DNA of 64,000 nt. It comes from Duganella lactea. GTDB taxonomy: Bacteria; Pseudomonadota; Gammaproteobacteria; Burkholderiales; Burkholderiaceae_D. Numbering within the stretch: position 1 is the stretch's first letter; every line of letters begins with the position of its first letter. A model generated the notes under the pieces. That model saw only the letters and a program-made list of their open reading frames with translations, was not told the origin of the DNA and did no database searches. The stretch covers positions 1 through 64,000 of the forward strand of contig NZ_WWCP01000011.1 in NCBI RefSeq assembly GCF_009857505.1, read 5' to 3'. Below are positions 15,961-27,772 of this stretch, in pieces. The translations under genes and the position numbers were made by a program.

Positions 15961-15986
15961 GTCATGCCGGCGCAGGCCGGAATGAC
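15961..15986. repeat. REP-like palindromic element (copy 1)
   Basis: GTCATGCCGG and CCGGAATGAC form inverted arms around a six-base loop, with one mismatched pair. It shares its arms with the element at 47979-48004. It sits in the holA-proA gap, inside an operon, where it could stabilise or attenuate the transcript. Confidence 0.7.
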
Positions 15987-15993
15987 GCGCTTA

Positions 15994-17010
15994 TCAGCCA
16001 CGGGCGACCTTGAGGGCCAATTGCAGCATGGCGTCCCAGGCATCACCGGCAAACGCTTGCGCGCGCAGCCCTTTAATCATCTTGTCCACTTGCGCGGCCT
16101 CCTTCATCGCCGCTTCCAGCGTCGGCAACGAAATGCGGCGCAGCGCCGGGTCCATCATGCGTTCCTTCGGCCCCCAGATGCGATGCTCCTTGAGCAGCGC
16201 GCCGAGCGGCCGGCCTTGCGCCATGCCCGCCTTCAGCTTGAGCAGCGTGCGGATTTCCTCCGACACCGCCCACAACACCAGCGGCAGCGCCTCGCCCTCG
16301 CCTTTCAGGCCGTCCAGCATGCGGATCAGCCGCGCCGGATCGCCCGCCAGCATCGCCTCGCTGAGCTTGAACACATCGTAGCGCGCCACATTCAGCACCG
16401 CCGCGTGCACCTGCTCGTAGCTCAGCTTGCCCGGCTCGTGCAGCAAGGCCAGTTTTTGTATCTCCTGATGGGCCGCAAGCAGATTGCCTTCCACGCGATC
16501 GGCGATGAAGTCGATGCTCTGCCGGTCCGCGCTCAGCCCTTGTTGGGCGAGACGCTGGCCTATCCAATTGGGCAAATGCGCCCGTTCCACCTGCGGGATG
16601 TCGATATACACCGCCGCCTGTTGCAGCGCGGCCACCCAGGCCGCCTTCTGCGTCTGCCAGTCCAGCTTGGGCAACGTGATCAGCGTCAGGTTGTCCGGAC
16701 TCAGATCCTTGACATAGTGTTGCAGCGCCGCGCCGCCATCCTTGCCCGGCTTGCCGGTCGGGATGCGCAGCTCGATCAGTTTCTTGTCGCCAAACAGCGA
16801 CAGCGCCTGATTGGCCGCCAGCAGCTCGCCCCATTTGAAGCTGCGCTCCACGGTCAGCACGTCGCGCTCGGAATAGCCCTGGGCGCGGGCGGCCTTGCGG
16901 ATCTTGTCCGCGGCCTCCAGCGCCAGCAAGTGCTCGTCGCTGGTGATGACGTACAGCTGCGACAGCGATTTGCTCACATGGCCGTCCAGCGCCTCCAACC
17001 GTAATTGCAT
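15994..17010 (-). CDS. holA: DNA polymerase III subunit delta
   Basis: A 338-residue clamp-loader subunit; delta opens the beta sliding clamp during loading at the replication fork. The N-terminal AAA+-like region includes YVITSDEHLLALEAADKIRK, and the middle includes ALSLFGDKKLIELRIP. The C-terminal collar domain contains LWAVSEEIRTLL. Order leuS-lptE-holA matches the conserved proteobacterial cluster. It begins nine bases after the lptE stop. Confidence 0.96.
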   Translation of the reverse strand: MQLRLEALDGHVSKSLSQLYVITSDEHLLALEAADKIRKAARAQGYSERDVLTVERSFKWGELLAANQALSLFGDKKLIELRIPTGKPGKDGGAALQHYVKDLSPDNLTLITLPKLDWQTQKAAWVAALQQAAVYIDIPQVERAHLPNWIGQRLAQQGLSADRQSIDFIADRVEGNLLAAHQEIQKLALLHEPGKLSYEQVHAAVLNVARYDVFKLSEAMLAGDPARLIRMLDGLKGEGEALPLVLWAVSEEIRTLLKLKAGMAQGRPLGALLKEHRIWGPKERMMDPALRRISLPTLEAAMKEAAQVDKMIKGLRAQAFAGDAWDAMLQLALKVARG

Positions 17011-17019
17011 GCGGCGCCT

Positions 17020-17577
17020 TTACTGAGCCGGCACGGCCGGCGGTGGCGGCAGCGACACGCCGGCCGTCTTGATGGCGGCGATGCGGCGCATCATCTGCTG
17101 CACCAGGTCGGTCTGCATATCCTTGTACAGCAGCGCCTCTTCCTGCTCTTTGGCCAGCAGCTGGCTGTCGCTGAAGTCGATCGGGCGCGACAACGCGATG
17201 TTGGTCGGCCCCAGCAACTCCTTGCCCTGCTTGTCGAGGACGCGGAAGACGATGCTGTAGCTCAGCAGGTACTGGCGCACGCGGCCATTGTTGTCCAGCG
17301 CCAGAATGGTCTTGGTCTTGGTCTTTTCCGGATTGGACAAGACCTCGATCACGCCATCGGCGTCCCTGGCGCTGCCGACCACCGTGGTGCCGCCGTTGGC
17401 GCGGATGTTGCGCTTCAAGTCGATCGCCAGCGGCGACGACTCCGGCAGCCCCACATACATCGTCGGGAATGGCAGCGTGTAGTGGCCGCCGTCGCCACGC
17501 AGGTGGAAACCGCAGCCCGACAGCGTCAGGGTGGCGGCCAGCACCGCCGCGCACATGAATTTGGAAGAAGTCGCCAT
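17020..17577 (-). CDS. lptE: LPS-assembly lipoprotein LptE
   Basis: A 185-residue outer-membrane lipoprotein that plugs the LptD barrel and helps insert LPS into the outer leaflet. The signal peptide ends in the lipobox LTLSGC (Cys about 21), followed by GFHLRG, the classic LptE start. The position after leuS (eight-base gap) and before holA is the conserved arrangement. Its partner LptD is encoded at 41397-43634 in this same window, in a separate operon. Confidence 0.95.
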   Translation of the reverse strand: MATSSKFMCAAVLAATLTLSGCGFHLRGDGGHYTLPFPTMYVGLPESSPLAIDLKRNIRANGGTTVVGSARDADGVIEVLSNPEKTKTKTILALDNNGRVRQYLLSYSIVFRVLDKQGKELLGPTNIALSRPIDFSDSQLLAKEQEEALLYKDMQTDLVQQMMRRIAAIKTAGVSLPPPPAVPAQ

Positions 17578-17585
17578 ATCTGCCT

Positions 17586-20243
<2,658 letters not shown>

Positions 20244-20308
20244 TTATACCTTGAGCCACGCCAGTACAGCGCGGGCTGGCAGAGTCAAGTTGATCAGGAG
20301 CGTATCCG

Positions 20309-21070
20309 ATGTTCTACCAGGAGTATCCACCGCATCCGGCGCTGGCGCGGCATGTGGCGTGCGTTTGGGCGGCGCGGGCGCCGGGCGGCGGGCCGGCGCA
20401 TCGGGTGTTGCCGGATAATTGTGTGGACATGCTTTGGCAGGATGACGGCCAGGCCGGCTTCGCGGTCGGGATGATGTCGTCGGCGATTCTGGTTGCCAGC
20501 GCGCGGCCGGTGTGGACGCTGGCGGTGCGCTTCAAACCGGGCATGGCGGGCTCGTTCCTGGCGCTGCCGATGCAGGAAATTACCGATCAGCGCGCGGACA
20601 TCGATTTGCTATGGGAACGCGGCGAGGCGGAGCGGCTGACCGATGCGCTGTGGACCGGCGACGCGCCGGTGCGGGCGCGGCTGGCGCTGATCGAGCGGGC
20701 CTTGCTGCGCCGGCTGCGGGACGGCGGCGACGACGGCGCCAGCACCGGGCTGGCGCAACGCGCCATCGCGGCGCTTGAGGGCAGCGGCGGCGAGGTGCGG
20801 GTGGCGGCGCTGGCCGCGCAATTGGGCGTGTCGCGGCAGCATCTGGCGGCGCAGTTCCGCCAGCATGTCGGCCTGTCGCCCAAGCTGTTTGCCAGGATTT
20901 GCCGTTTCCGCAAGGCGACGGCGGCGATCAAGGCCGCGCCAGCCCCCGACTGGGTGCAGCTGGCACTGGCCTGCGGCTATTTCGACCAATCCCACCTGAT
21001 CCACGATTTCCAGGAATTCTGCGGCAGCGCGCCCGAGCGATTCCATTTTTCCAATCCAACCGTGGCCTGA
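20309..21070 (+). CDS. AraC-family transcriptional regulator
   Basis: A 253-residue regulator with a DUF6597-like N-terminal domain (MFYQEYPPHPALARHVACVW, HRVLPDNCVDMLW) and a C-terminal AraC helix-turn-helix. The first helix pair reads VAALAAQLGVSRQHLAAQFR and the second includes IQLALACGYFDQSHLIHDF-like residues, ending in FCGSAPERFHFS. GGAG eight bases upstream supports the ATG at 20309. The VOC-family gene 37 bases downstream is on the same strand and is a plausible target or operon partner. The inducer is unknown. Confidence 0.9.
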   Translation: MFYQEYPPHPALARHVACVWAARAPGGGPAHRVLPDNCVDMLWQDDGQAGFAVGMMSSAILVASARPVWTLAVRFKPGMAGSFLALPMQEITDQRADIDLLWERGEAERLTDALWTGDAPVRARLALIERALLRRLRDGGDDGASTGLAQRAIAALEGSGGEVRVAALAAQLGVSRQHLAAQFRQHVGLSPKLFARICRFRKATAAIKAAPAPDWVQLALACGYFDQSHLIHDFQEFCGSAPERFHFSNPTVA

Positions 21071-21107
21071 TGTGCCAAGATGGCGTTTTGACTAGTTGGA
21101 GACCCCC

Positions 21108-21476
21108 ATGATCAACGGACTGCGCAGCGCCATCTACCCGGTGGCCGACCTGGCCAAGGCGAAACAGTGGTACACCGAGGTGTTCGGCGTCACGCCTTAT
21201 TTCGACCAGCCGTTCTACGTCGGTTACAACGTCGGCGGCTTTGAGCTGGGCCTGCTGCCGGATGGCGGCACGCCGGGCAGGGCCGGCGCCATGGTCTACT
21301 GGGGCGTGCGGGATATCGAGGCGGAAGTCGCGCGCATCGTCGCGCTGGGCGCCGCCATCCACCACCCGATCACCGATGTCGGCGAGGGTATCAGGACGGT
21401 CGAACTGGCCGACCCGTTCGGCAACCTGCTCTGCCTGATCGACAACCCGCACTTCGATTTGACAGCGGTCCGCTAG
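21108..21476 (+). CDS. VOC-family (glyoxalase/bleomycin-resistance fold) protein
   Basis: A 122-residue vicinal-oxygen-chelate protein with the beta-alpha-beta-beta-beta pattern. It starts LRSAIYPVADLAKAKQWYTE and ends VELADPFGNLLCLIDNPHF, both typical of the superfamily. Members include glyoxalase I, dioxygenases and resistance proteins; none of these can be assigned here. The start was taken at ATG 21108, preceded by TGGAG; a TTG 12 bases upstream is also in frame. It probably shares a transcript with the AraC regulator. Many VOC proteins next to AraC regulators are uncharacterised. Confidence 0.85.
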   Translation: MINGLRSAIYPVADLAKAKQWYTEVFGVTPYFDQPFYVGYNVGGFELGLLPDGGTPGRAGAMVYWGVRDIEAEVARIVALGAAIHHPITDVGEGIRTVELADPFGNLLCLIDNPHFDLTAVR

Positions 21477-21520
21477 CGGATGTGGGAAAATACCGCCTCT
21501 GCACATCAAGAGGTCGTCCC

Positions 21521-22363
21521 ATGTCCCGCCCCCGCCACAACGCCAATCTCATCAAAACGCCCGAACAAATGGTGCAAGCCCGCGTCGCCGCCCAACTGGC
21601 GGCCGACGTGCTGACCATGATCGCGCCCCACGTCAAACCCGGCGTGACCACGGCCTACCTCGACCAGCTGTGCAACGACTACATCGTCAACGTGCAGCGG
21701 GCGATTGCGGCCAACGTCGGCTACGGCGGCTTCCCGGCCACCGTGTGCAGCTCGGTCAACCATGTGGTGTGCCACGGCATTCCGTCGGCCACCCAGGTGC
21801 TGAAGAACGGCGACATCATCAACATCGACGTCGCCGTCATCAAGGATGGCTGGCACGGCGACACCAGCCGCATGTACTACGTCGGCGAGCCGTCGAAACC
21901 GACCCGCAAGCTGGTCGAGACCACCTACGCCGCCATGTGGGCCGGCATCCGCGCGGTCAAGCCGAAGGCCACGCTGGGCGATGTCGGCTTCGCGATCCAG
22001 ACCGTGGCCGAGAAAGCCGGCTACAGCGTGGTGCTGGATTACTGCGGCCATGGCATCGGCCAGGTCTACCACGAGGATCCACAGGTGACGCACTACGGCC
22101 GGCCAGGCCAGGGCATGGTGCTGAAGCCAGGCATGCTGTTCACCATCGAGCCGATGATCAACGCCGGCAAGGCGGCCACGAAGGAATTGAGCGACGGCTG
22201 GACCGTCGAGACGCGCGACAAATCGCTGTCGGCGCAATGGGAACACATGGTGCACGTCACCGACACCGGCTTCGAGGTGCTGACGCTGGCGCCGGGCGAA
22301 ACCGGCGCGAAAGCCAATATCCCGAACGCCGTGCCGGCGGGACTGGCAATCAGCGCAGAGTGA
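21521..22363 (+). CDS. map: Type I methionine aminopeptidase
   Basis: A 280-residue enzyme that removes the initiator methionine from nascent proteins. The pita-bread fold is shown by IKTPEQMVQARVAAQLAADV, metal Asp residues in NIDVAVIKDGWHGDTSRMYY, His in GHGIGQVYHEDPQV, Glu in FTIEPMIN and the final Glu in SAQWEHMVHVTDTGFEVL. AAGAGG nine bases upstream supports ATG 21521. It is not next to rpsB-tsf, so it may be a second copy in this genome. Its 3' end overlaps the convergent barstar-family gene by 14 bases. Confidence 0.93.
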   Translation: MSRPRHNANLIKTPEQMVQARVAAQLAADVLTMIAPHVKPGVTTAYLDQLCNDYIVNVQRAIAANVGYGGFPATVCSSVNHVVCHGIPSATQVLKNGDIINIDVAVIKDGWHGDTSRMYYVGEPSKPTRKLVETTYAAMWAGIRAVKPKATLGDVGFAIQTVAEKAGYSVVLDYCGHGIGQVYHEDPQVTHYGRPGQGMVLKPGMLFTIEPMINAGKAATKELSDGWTVETRDKSLSAQWEHMVHVTDTGFEVLTLAPGETGAKANIPNAVPAGLAISAE

Positions 22364-22667
22364 GTTTCAGGGCCGGCTGCTCGCCGTAGTCCTCATAGCG
22401 CTCGTTGAGGCCGGCCACGCAGTAGGTGACTTCCTCCAGGATGTCCGGCTGCATGGCGGCCGCATCCTTGATGACAATTTCCAGCACCTCGTTCGGCTTC
22501 AGGCGGAACTTGCTCATGCTGTCTTCGTCGCGCAGGTAGCTCAGGCAATCGACCCAGGCGTCCATGGTGTCGCCATAGGTGTCGGGGAAGCCCATCGCCG
22601 CCTTGCACGCGGCGTGGAAGGCGGGAAAATCGTTGATGGCTGCGCCATTCAGTTCTGCGGTTGCCAT
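22350..22667 (-). CDS. Barstar-family protein
   Basis: A 105-residue protein resembling the barstar (barnase inhibitor) family: an N-terminal strand-helix AELNGAAINDFPAFHAACKA, the central FPDTYGDTMDAWVDCLSYL signature and a C-terminal helix. Barstar binds and inhibits guanyl-preferring RNases, but no barnase-like gene is adjacent, so the partner is unknown. Its ATG shares one base with the exbD stop (TAATG), indicating translation coupled to exbB-exbD. It overlaps the end of map by 14 bases on the opposite strand. Confidence 0.8.
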   Translation of the reverse strand: MATAELNGAAINDFPAFHAACKAAMGFPDTYGDTMDAWVDCLSYLRDEDSMSKFRLKPNEVLEIVIKDAAAMQPDILEEVTYCVAGLNERYEDYGEQPALKLTLR

Positions 22668-23095
22668 TACTTTTGCTCTTTCTTGGGGTCCGTGACGAAG
22701 CCCAATTTGGTTAATCCATTGCTCTGCGCCGCGGCCATCACCTGGGCCACCACTTCATAGCGCGTGTCCTTGTCGGCGCGCAGCTGCAGTTCCGGTTGCG
22801 GGTCCAGCTTGGCCGCCGCGACCAGCCGCGCCGTCAGCGCGTCCTGCTCGACCGGATCGCTATTCCAGAAAATCTTGCCCTTGCCGTCGATCGACAGCGT
22901 CACCGTGGCGGCCGGCGGCGACTCCACCGCCGGCGCTTGCGCCTTCGGCAGCTCCAGCTGCACCGAGCCGGTGAACATCGGCGCGGCCAGGATAAAAATC
23001 ACCAGCAGCACCAGCATCACGTCCACCATCGGCGTGACGTTGATATCGGCCATCGGGCCGGGATTGCGGTGGTGGTTGAAGGTGCCGAAGGCCAT
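22667..23095 (-). CDS. exbD: ExbD/TolR-family proton-channel subunit
   Basis: A 142-residue protein with one N-terminal membrane helix carrying the essential Asp in NVTPMVDVMLVLLVIF, then a periplasmic domain ending with a Lys-rich tail. Together with the ExbB/TolQ homologue seven bases upstream it forms the proton-driven motor that energises TonB or TolA. The absence of tolA, tolB and pal nearby argues mildly for an ExbD role. The TonB-family protein in this window (60570-61277) is a possible client but lies about 37 kb away. Confidence 0.85.
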   Translation of the reverse strand: MAFGTFNHHRNPGPMADINVTPMVDVMLVLLVIFILAAPMFTGSVQLELPKAQAPAVESPPAATVTLSIDGKGKIFWNSDPVEQDALTARLVAAAKLDPQPELQLRADKDTRYEVVAQVMAAAQSNGLTKLGFVTDPKKEQK

Positions 23096-23102
23096 GATGC
23101 GC

Positions 23103-23780
23103 TTACCTGGTCACGCCGTTGGTCAAATACGCATGCAAATCATGGGCGAAGGCATCGAGCTCGGCCAGCGTCAGACGGTTGACGCGGTTGAAGCCGTTGT
23201 ACGCCAGCACGGCGGGAATCGCCACGGTCAGGCCGATGGCGGTCATCACCAGCGCCTCGCCCACCGGGCCGGCCACTTTGTCGATCTGCACCGTGCCGTG
23301 CGACGACACATTGGCCAGCGCATGGTAAATGCCCCACACCGTGCCCAGCAGGCCGACGAAGGGCGCGGTGGCGCCGATCGACGCCAGCAGCGTCAGCCCG
23401 CCTTCGAGGCGGTTGGTCGAGCGCTGGATCGCCGTGCGCAGCACGCGGGTGACTTGCGCCGAACGGTCCATCTCGCCGCCCAGCGACGGCCGCGCGGCGG
23501 CCTTCAGCTGCGTGGCGCCCTGCTCGGCCAGCGGCAGGAAAATCTTTTCGGGATCGGCCAGCGTCAGGCCGGCCACGCCGTCCTGCATGCTTGGCGCCTC
23601 CCAGAATGCCTGCACCGCCGGCGCGCCGCGACGGATGCGGTAGGCGGCAAACGCCTTGGCCAGAATGAAGAACCAGCTGACCAACGACATGCCCAGCAGC
23701 ACAAACGCGACCGCGTGGCTGACGGCGTCGCCCTGCTCCCAGAAGCGGGCCAGGGTGAACTGGCTGGCGGACGGGTTCAT
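23103..23780 (-). CDS. exbB: MotA/TolQ/ExbB-family proton-channel protein
   Basis: A 225-residue inner-membrane protein with three hydrophobic segments, near residues 22-45, 130-155 and 175-200. The signature [20 protein letters not shown] and TVWGIYHAL, followed by [20 protein letters not shown], is diagnostic of the family. It forms the pentameric channel around the ExbD dimer. Its ATG overlaps the dapB stop by four bases, so it is coupled to bamE-dapB. TolQ and ExbB cannot be separated by sequence alone here. Confidence 0.87.
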   Translation of the reverse strand: MNPSASQFTLARFWEQGDAVSHAVAFVLLGMSLVSWFFILAKAFAAYRIRRGAPAVQAFWEAPSMQDGVAGLTLADPEKIFLPLAEQGATQLKAAARPSLGGEMDRSAQVTRVLRTAIQRSTNRLEGGLTLLASIGATAPFVGLLGTVWGIYHALANVSSHGTVQIDKVAGPVGEALVMTAIGLTVAIPAVLAYNGFNRVNRLTLAELDAFAHDLHAYLTNGVTR

Positions 23781-24583
23781 TGGTCCTTCAGTCCCAGCAC
23801 ATCGTACATGTCGAACAGGCCGGTCGGCTGGTCAGCCAGGAAGCGGCAGGCGCGCAGGGCGCCGTGCGCGTAGGTCACGCGGCTGCTGGATTTGTGGCTG
23901 ATCTCGATGCGCTCGCCGATGCCGGCGAACAGCACGGTGTGATCGCCAACGATGTCGCCGCCGCGGATGGTGGCGAAACCGATCGACGACGGATCGCGCT
24001 CGCCGGTCACGCCTTCGCGCGCGAACACGCCATCCTTCTTCAGGTCGCGGCCCAGCGCGTCGGCGATCACCTCGCCCATTTTCAGCGCCGTGCCCGACGG
24101 CGCGTCGACCTTGTAGCGGTGGTGGGCTTCGACGATTTCGATGTCATAGCCGGTCGACAGCGCCTTGGCGGCCTGCTCCAGCAGTTTCATCGTCACGTTG
24201 ACGCCGACCGAGAAGTTGGGCGAGAACACGATGGCGGTTTTCTTCGCGGCCTCGGCGATGGCGGCCTTGCCGGCGTCGTCGAAACCGGTGGTGCCGATCA
24301 CCAGCTTGATGCCGTGCGCGGCGCAGTATTTCAGGTGTTCCAGCGTCGCTTCCGGGCGGGTGAAGTCGATCAGGTAGGCGGCGCCCGCCAGGCCTTGCGA
24401 CAAGTCCGACGCCACCGGCACGCCGGCCGGCTGGCCCAGGAAAGCGGCGGCGTCCGGCTGCTCCGAGCCGGCGCGGTCCAGCGCGCCGGACAGGCGGGCG
24501 TCGTCGGCGTTCTGCACCGCTTCAATCAGGATGCGGCCCATGCGGCCGCCGGCGCCGGCGATGGCGATGTTCATGTGCGTCAT
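23777..24583 (-). CDS. dapB: 4-hydroxy-tetrahydrodipicolinate reductase
   Basis: A 268-residue enzyme reducing hydroxy-tetrahydrodipicolinate with NAD(P)H on the way to diaminopimelate and lysine. The N-terminal Rossmann motif is [14 protein letters not shown]. The catalytic region reads [20 protein letters not shown] with the His-His and Lys residues expected of DapB. Start 24583 was chosen because AGGA lies about nine bases upstream; a longer Arg/Pro-rich frame upstream is not coding. It sits 13 bases after bamE and overlaps exbB by four bases. Confidence 0.95.
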   Translation of the reverse strand: MTHMNIAIAGAGGRMGRILIEAVQNADDARLSGALDRAGSEQPDAAAFLGQPAGVPVASDLSQGLAGAAYLIDFTRPEATLEHLKYCAAHGIKLVIGTTGFDDAGKAAIAEAAKKTAIVFSPNFSVGVNVTMKLLEQAAKALSTGYDIEIVEAHHRYKVDAPSGTALKMGEVIADALGRDLKKDGVFAREGVTGERDPSSIGFATIRGGDIVGDHTVLFAGIGERIEISHKSSSRVTYAHGALRACRFLADQPTGLFDMYDVLGLKDQ

Positions 24584-24596
24584 GCTGGAGTTCCTG

Positions 24597-25247
24597 TTAT
24601 TTCTTGTCGTTGCCGATCGTCGCTTCCACCGGGGCGGCGTTGGCCTTGTCCGGGCCGGAGGGCAGCGGTGCTGCCGGGGCCGGCTTGGCCAGCGCGGCAT
24701 CCTGCGCCGCTTCCTTCTTGGCGTTCGGCGCCGGGCCGGCGATGCGGGCGATGTATTCCTTCTCGGTCGGCAGGTTGCCGCCTTCCCAGCGCGCCACCTT
24801 GCCGTCCTTGTCGAAGAACACGATCACGCGGCTGGTGGTGATTTCGCCGTTGCCCTTGACCAGGCGGAACGCATAATCCCAGCGGTTGGCGTGGAACGGG
24901 TCGGTCAGCAGCGCGGTGCCGAAGATGAAGCGGACCTGATCCTGCGTCATGCCGACTTTCAACTGCGACAACATTTCCTCGGACACGAAGTTGCCCTGCT
25001 GGATGTCCGGGCGATACGGCGAGAAGAACCACATGAAGCGCTGCAGGCGCGTGATGGTGGTGGTTTGCGCGCCTTTGCTGGCGTCCAGCGTTGGCTCGTG
25101 GTCTTTGACTTCGGAGGATGTCTCGCCCAGCGTGGTTTTGGTCGCGCAACCGCCCAGCGCCAGCGCCACGCACACGGCAGCAGCGGCGCCGGCGGCGGGA
25201 GTGAAACGGTGCAACAAAGACTGCGAAAAAGCCTGGGTGACGCGCAT
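24597..25247 (-). CDS. bamE: Outer-membrane assembly lipoprotein BamE
   Basis: A 216-residue lipoprotein of the SmpA/OmlA family, a component of the BAM machine that folds outer-membrane proteins. The signal peptide ends in the lipobox LALGGC. The conserved core reads [20 protein letters not shown], with [19 protein letters not shown]. Compared with the short enteric BamE, it has an insertion between the lipid anchor and the core and an Ala/Pro/Lys-rich tail of about 50 residues. GAGG upstream supports start 25247. It is divergent from fur, an arrangement common in proteobacteria. Confidence 0.92.
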   Translation of the reverse strand: MRVTQAFSQSLLHRFTPAAGAAAAVCVALALGGCATKTTLGETSSEVKDHEPTLDASKGAQTTTITRLQRFMWFFSPYRPDIQQGNFVSEEMLSQLKVGMTQDQVRFIFGTALLTDPFHANRWDYAFRLVKGNGEITTSRVIVFFDKDGKVARWEGGNLPTEKEYIARIAGPAPNAKKEAAQDAALAKPAPAAPLPSGPDKANAAPVEATIGNDKK

Positions 25248-25456
25248 AAAGGTCCTCAATCTGGTCAAGCGGGAGTGCTGCAAAACGCTATATCATAAAG
25301 CACTCGCTGCGGGATGGGGCATTATCCGCCAAAACAAGTGCAAATCTTTGTAAATGAGAAATTCCCACAGGAAATTGTGCGATTTCGCAATGTGGTGCGG
25401 AGCGGGTCGGAGTACGTTAAACTAACGCCTAGCTATCGCCAACCACATTAAGAGTC

Positions 25457-25891
25457 ATGACCATGGGTAACAATCCTGCCGATCTGAAGGCCAGCGGCCT
25501 GAAAGCCACCTTGCCACGCATCAAAATCCTGGACATTTTCCAGAATAGTGAGGTGCGTCACCTGACCGCCGAGGATGTCTACAAGATCCTGCTGGCCGAT
25601 AATATGGATGTGGGCCTGGCCACCGTCTACCGGGTGCTGACCCAGTTCGAGCAGGCCGGCCTGCTGAACCGCAACCACTTTGAAACCGGCAAGGCGATCT
25701 TCGAGCTGAACGCCGGCTCGCACCACGATCACCTGGTGTGCATGGATTGCGGCCGCGTGGAGGAGTTCTTCGACGAGGCGATCGAAGAGCGTCAGAACGT
25801 TATCGCCAAGGAGCGCGGCTTCAAGATTGCCGAGCACGCGCTGGCGATCTACGGCAACTGCACCAAAACCGTCTGCCCGCACCGCCCCTGA
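25457..25891 (+). CDS. fur: Ferric uptake regulator Fur
   Basis: A 144-residue iron-dependent repressor. The winged-helix N-terminus includes [16 protein letters not shown] and [20 protein letters not shown], followed by [15 protein letters not shown]. The metal-binding dimer domain has [18 protein letters not shown] and a C-terminal Cys-Cys pair (CTKTVCPH). ATG 25457 or 25463 may start translation. Fe2+-Fur would act on the Fur-box-like sites upstream of feoA, bfd and bfr in this window. It is divergent from bamE; no clear Fur box was found in its own 209-base upstream gap. Confidence 0.96.
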   Translation: MTMGNNPADLKASGLKATLPRIKILDIFQNSEVRHLTAEDVYKILLADNMDVGLATVYRVLTQFEQAGLLNRNHFETGKAIFELNAGSHHDHLVCMDCGRVEEFFDEAIEERQNVIAKERGFKIAEHALAIYGNCTKTVCPHRP

Positions 25892-25912
25892 GCTTGCCCC
25901 TGAGCGTATGCC

Positions 25913-26929
25913 TCAGTTATGGCTGAGCGCGTTGGACAGCAGCTTGGCCGTGATATCCACAATCGGGATCACCCGTTCGTAGGCCATGCGGGTCGGGCCG
26001 ATCACGCCCAGCGTGCCGACGATCTTGCCGTTGGCGGTGTACGGCGCGGTCACCACGCTCATCTCGTCGAGCGGCACCAGGCTCGACTCGCCGCCGATGT
26101 AGATCTGCACGCCGCTGGCCTTGCTCGACACGTCGAGTAGCTGCATCAGGCCGGTTTTCTGCTCGAATATGTCGAACATCTGCCGCAGCGACGACATATT
26201 CGACGACAAATCGCTGACCGACAGCAGGTTGCGCTCGCCGGCGATGACCATGTCGTCGGAATCGTCCTTCATCGCCTCGCTGCCCGCCTCGACTGCGGCC
26301 TGCATCAGCCGGCCCATGTCGTCGCGCAGCTGGCGCACCTCGTTCTGCAGGCGCGCATGGACTTCGTCGAACGCCAGGCCGCCGTAATTCTGGTTGATGT
26401 AGTTGGCCGACTGCACCAGCTGCGCCGGCGTGTAATCGACCTCGGTCAGCAGCAAGCGGTTTTGCACGTCGCCGTTGGGCGCCACGATCACCAGCAGGAT
26501 GCGCTTCTCGCCCAGGCGCAGGAACTCGATCTGCTGAAACACCGACTCGCGGCGCGGACTCAGCACCACACCGGCGAACTGCGACAGCGACGACAACATC
26601 TGCGCCGCGTTGGTGATCATCTTCTGCGGCTGCGGCGATTGCAGGCGCAGTTGCGCGCCGACCGTCTGCTCGTCGATGTGCTGCACCGTCAGCAGCGTGT
26701 CGACAAAGATGCGGTAGCCGCGCGGCGTCGGCACCCGGCCGGCCGAGGTGTGCGGACTGGCCACATAGCCCAGTTCCTCCAGGTCCGCCATGATGTTGCG
26801 GATGGTGGCCGGCGACAGCTCCAGCCCGGAAATCTTGGACAGCGCCCGCGAGCCCACCGGCTGACCGTCCGCGATATAGCGTTCCACCAGGGCCTTGAGC
26901 AGGGTTTGTGCGCGGATATCGAGTTGCAT
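25913..26929 (-). CDS. hrcA: Heat-inducible transcription repressor HrcA
   Basis: A 338-residue repressor of class I heat-shock genes, which binds the CIRCE element upstream of groE and dnaK operons. The N-terminal winged helix reads [19 protein letters not shown] and [18 protein letters not shown], followed by [16 protein letters not shown], diagnostic of HrcA. The C-terminal GAF-like domain ends with [18 protein letters not shown]. The start was placed at ATG 26929, in front of [10 protein letters not shown]; the upstream extension is not coding. No CIRCE element was seen in the window, so its targets lie elsewhere. Confidence 0.95.
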   Translation of the reverse strand: MQLDIRAQTLLKALVERYIADGQPVGSRALSKISGLELSPATIRNIMADLEELGYVASPHTSAGRVPTPRGYRIFVDTLLTVQHIDEQTVGAQLRLQSPQPQKMITNAAQMLSSLSQFAGVVLSPRRESVFQQIEFLRLGEKRILLVIVAPNGDVQNRLLLTEVDYTPAQLVQSANYINQNYGGLAFDEVHARLQNEVRQLRDDMGRLMQAAVEAGSEAMKDDSDDMVIAGERNLLSVSDLSSNMSSLRQMFDIFEQKTGLMQLLDVSSKASGVQIYIGGESSLVPLDEMSVVTAPYTANGKIVGTLGVIGPTRMAYERVIPIVDITAKLLSNALSHN

Positions 26930-26978
26930 GCTAAATCTAGTCTCGGTGTTGATCAGTGATGACGGAGGGTTCTGCCTA

Positions 26979-27695
26979 TTATGCACGGCTATGCTGCATC
27001 TGCCCACGTATCCAGACCAGCAGCTCGTCAAACGTGGCGCAAATGGCATCCGGCACCACGCCGGCGGCCAGATGCGCGGTGCTGCCGTGGCGGTTCATCC
27101 AGACCGCGCGCAGGCCGGCGCTCTGCGCGCCCTGCACGTCCAGCCGCAGATCGTCGCCGACGTAGACCGCGTCTTGCGGCGCCACGCCCATGGCGGCGCA
27201 GGCGGCGCGGAAAATCTCCGGGTCCGGCTTGGCGCGGCCGAACTGCGACGACGACAGCCGGTACTCGAAATGGTGGTCCATGCCGATCACTTCAAGATCG
27301 GCGTTGCCGTTGGTGATCACTCCCAGCCGCAACATGCCCTGCAACAGCGGCAACACCGGCAGCACGTCGGCATACGGCACCACCAGGTTGCGCTTGACGG
27401 CGAAATGCCGCATCGCGCCTTCGATATGCGCCGGGTCGTCGCCGGTTTCGGCAAACACCTCGGCCAGCGCCTCGCGGCGCAGCTGGTACAGGTCGGCAAT
27501 CAGCTCCGGCCGGCGCTCCAGCAGCGCCATGCGGCGCACGCGCAGCTCGGCCGCGCTGAAGGCGGCGGCCACGCCGGGCGCGTGCTGGGCCAGCCAGGCG
27601 TGCCAGCTTTCCTCGGCGGCGGCGATCACCGGGCCGATCGGCCACAGGGTATCGTCCAGGTCGAACAACAGGGCGAGCGGGCGGCGTGCGGTCAT
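26979..27695 (-). CDS. HAD-family hydrolase (phosphatase)
   Basis: A 238-residue haloacid-dehalogenase-type phosphatase of subfamily IA. Motif I is [11 protein letters not shown] with the nucleophile Asp. Motif II is GVITNGNAD. Motif III is the Lys in [11 protein letters not shown], and motif IV is [18 protein letters not shown] helical cap lies between motifs I and II. The substrate is unknown; the family acts on small phosphorylated metabolites such as nucleotides or phosphoglycolate. It lies 49 bases upstream of hrcA on the same strand and may be co-transcribed with it. Confidence 0.9.
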   Translation of the reverse strand: MTARRPLALLFDLDDTLWPIGPVIAAAEESWHAWLAQHAPGVAAAFSAAELRVRRMALLERRPELIADLYQLRREALAEVFAETGDDPAHIEGAMRHFAVKRNLVVPYADVLPVLPLLQGMLRLGVITNGNADLEVIGMDHHFEYRLSSSQFGRAKPDPEIFRAACAAMGVAPQDAVYVGDDLRLDVQGAQSAGLRAVWMNRHGSTAHLAAGVVPDAICATFDELLVWIRGQMQHSRA

Positions 27696-27772
27696 ATACG
27701 GTCAATAAGAATGACGAAATGCATATTGTAAGCCCATGGTAAATTATGCGGATTATTCCCGCTGGAGAACCC

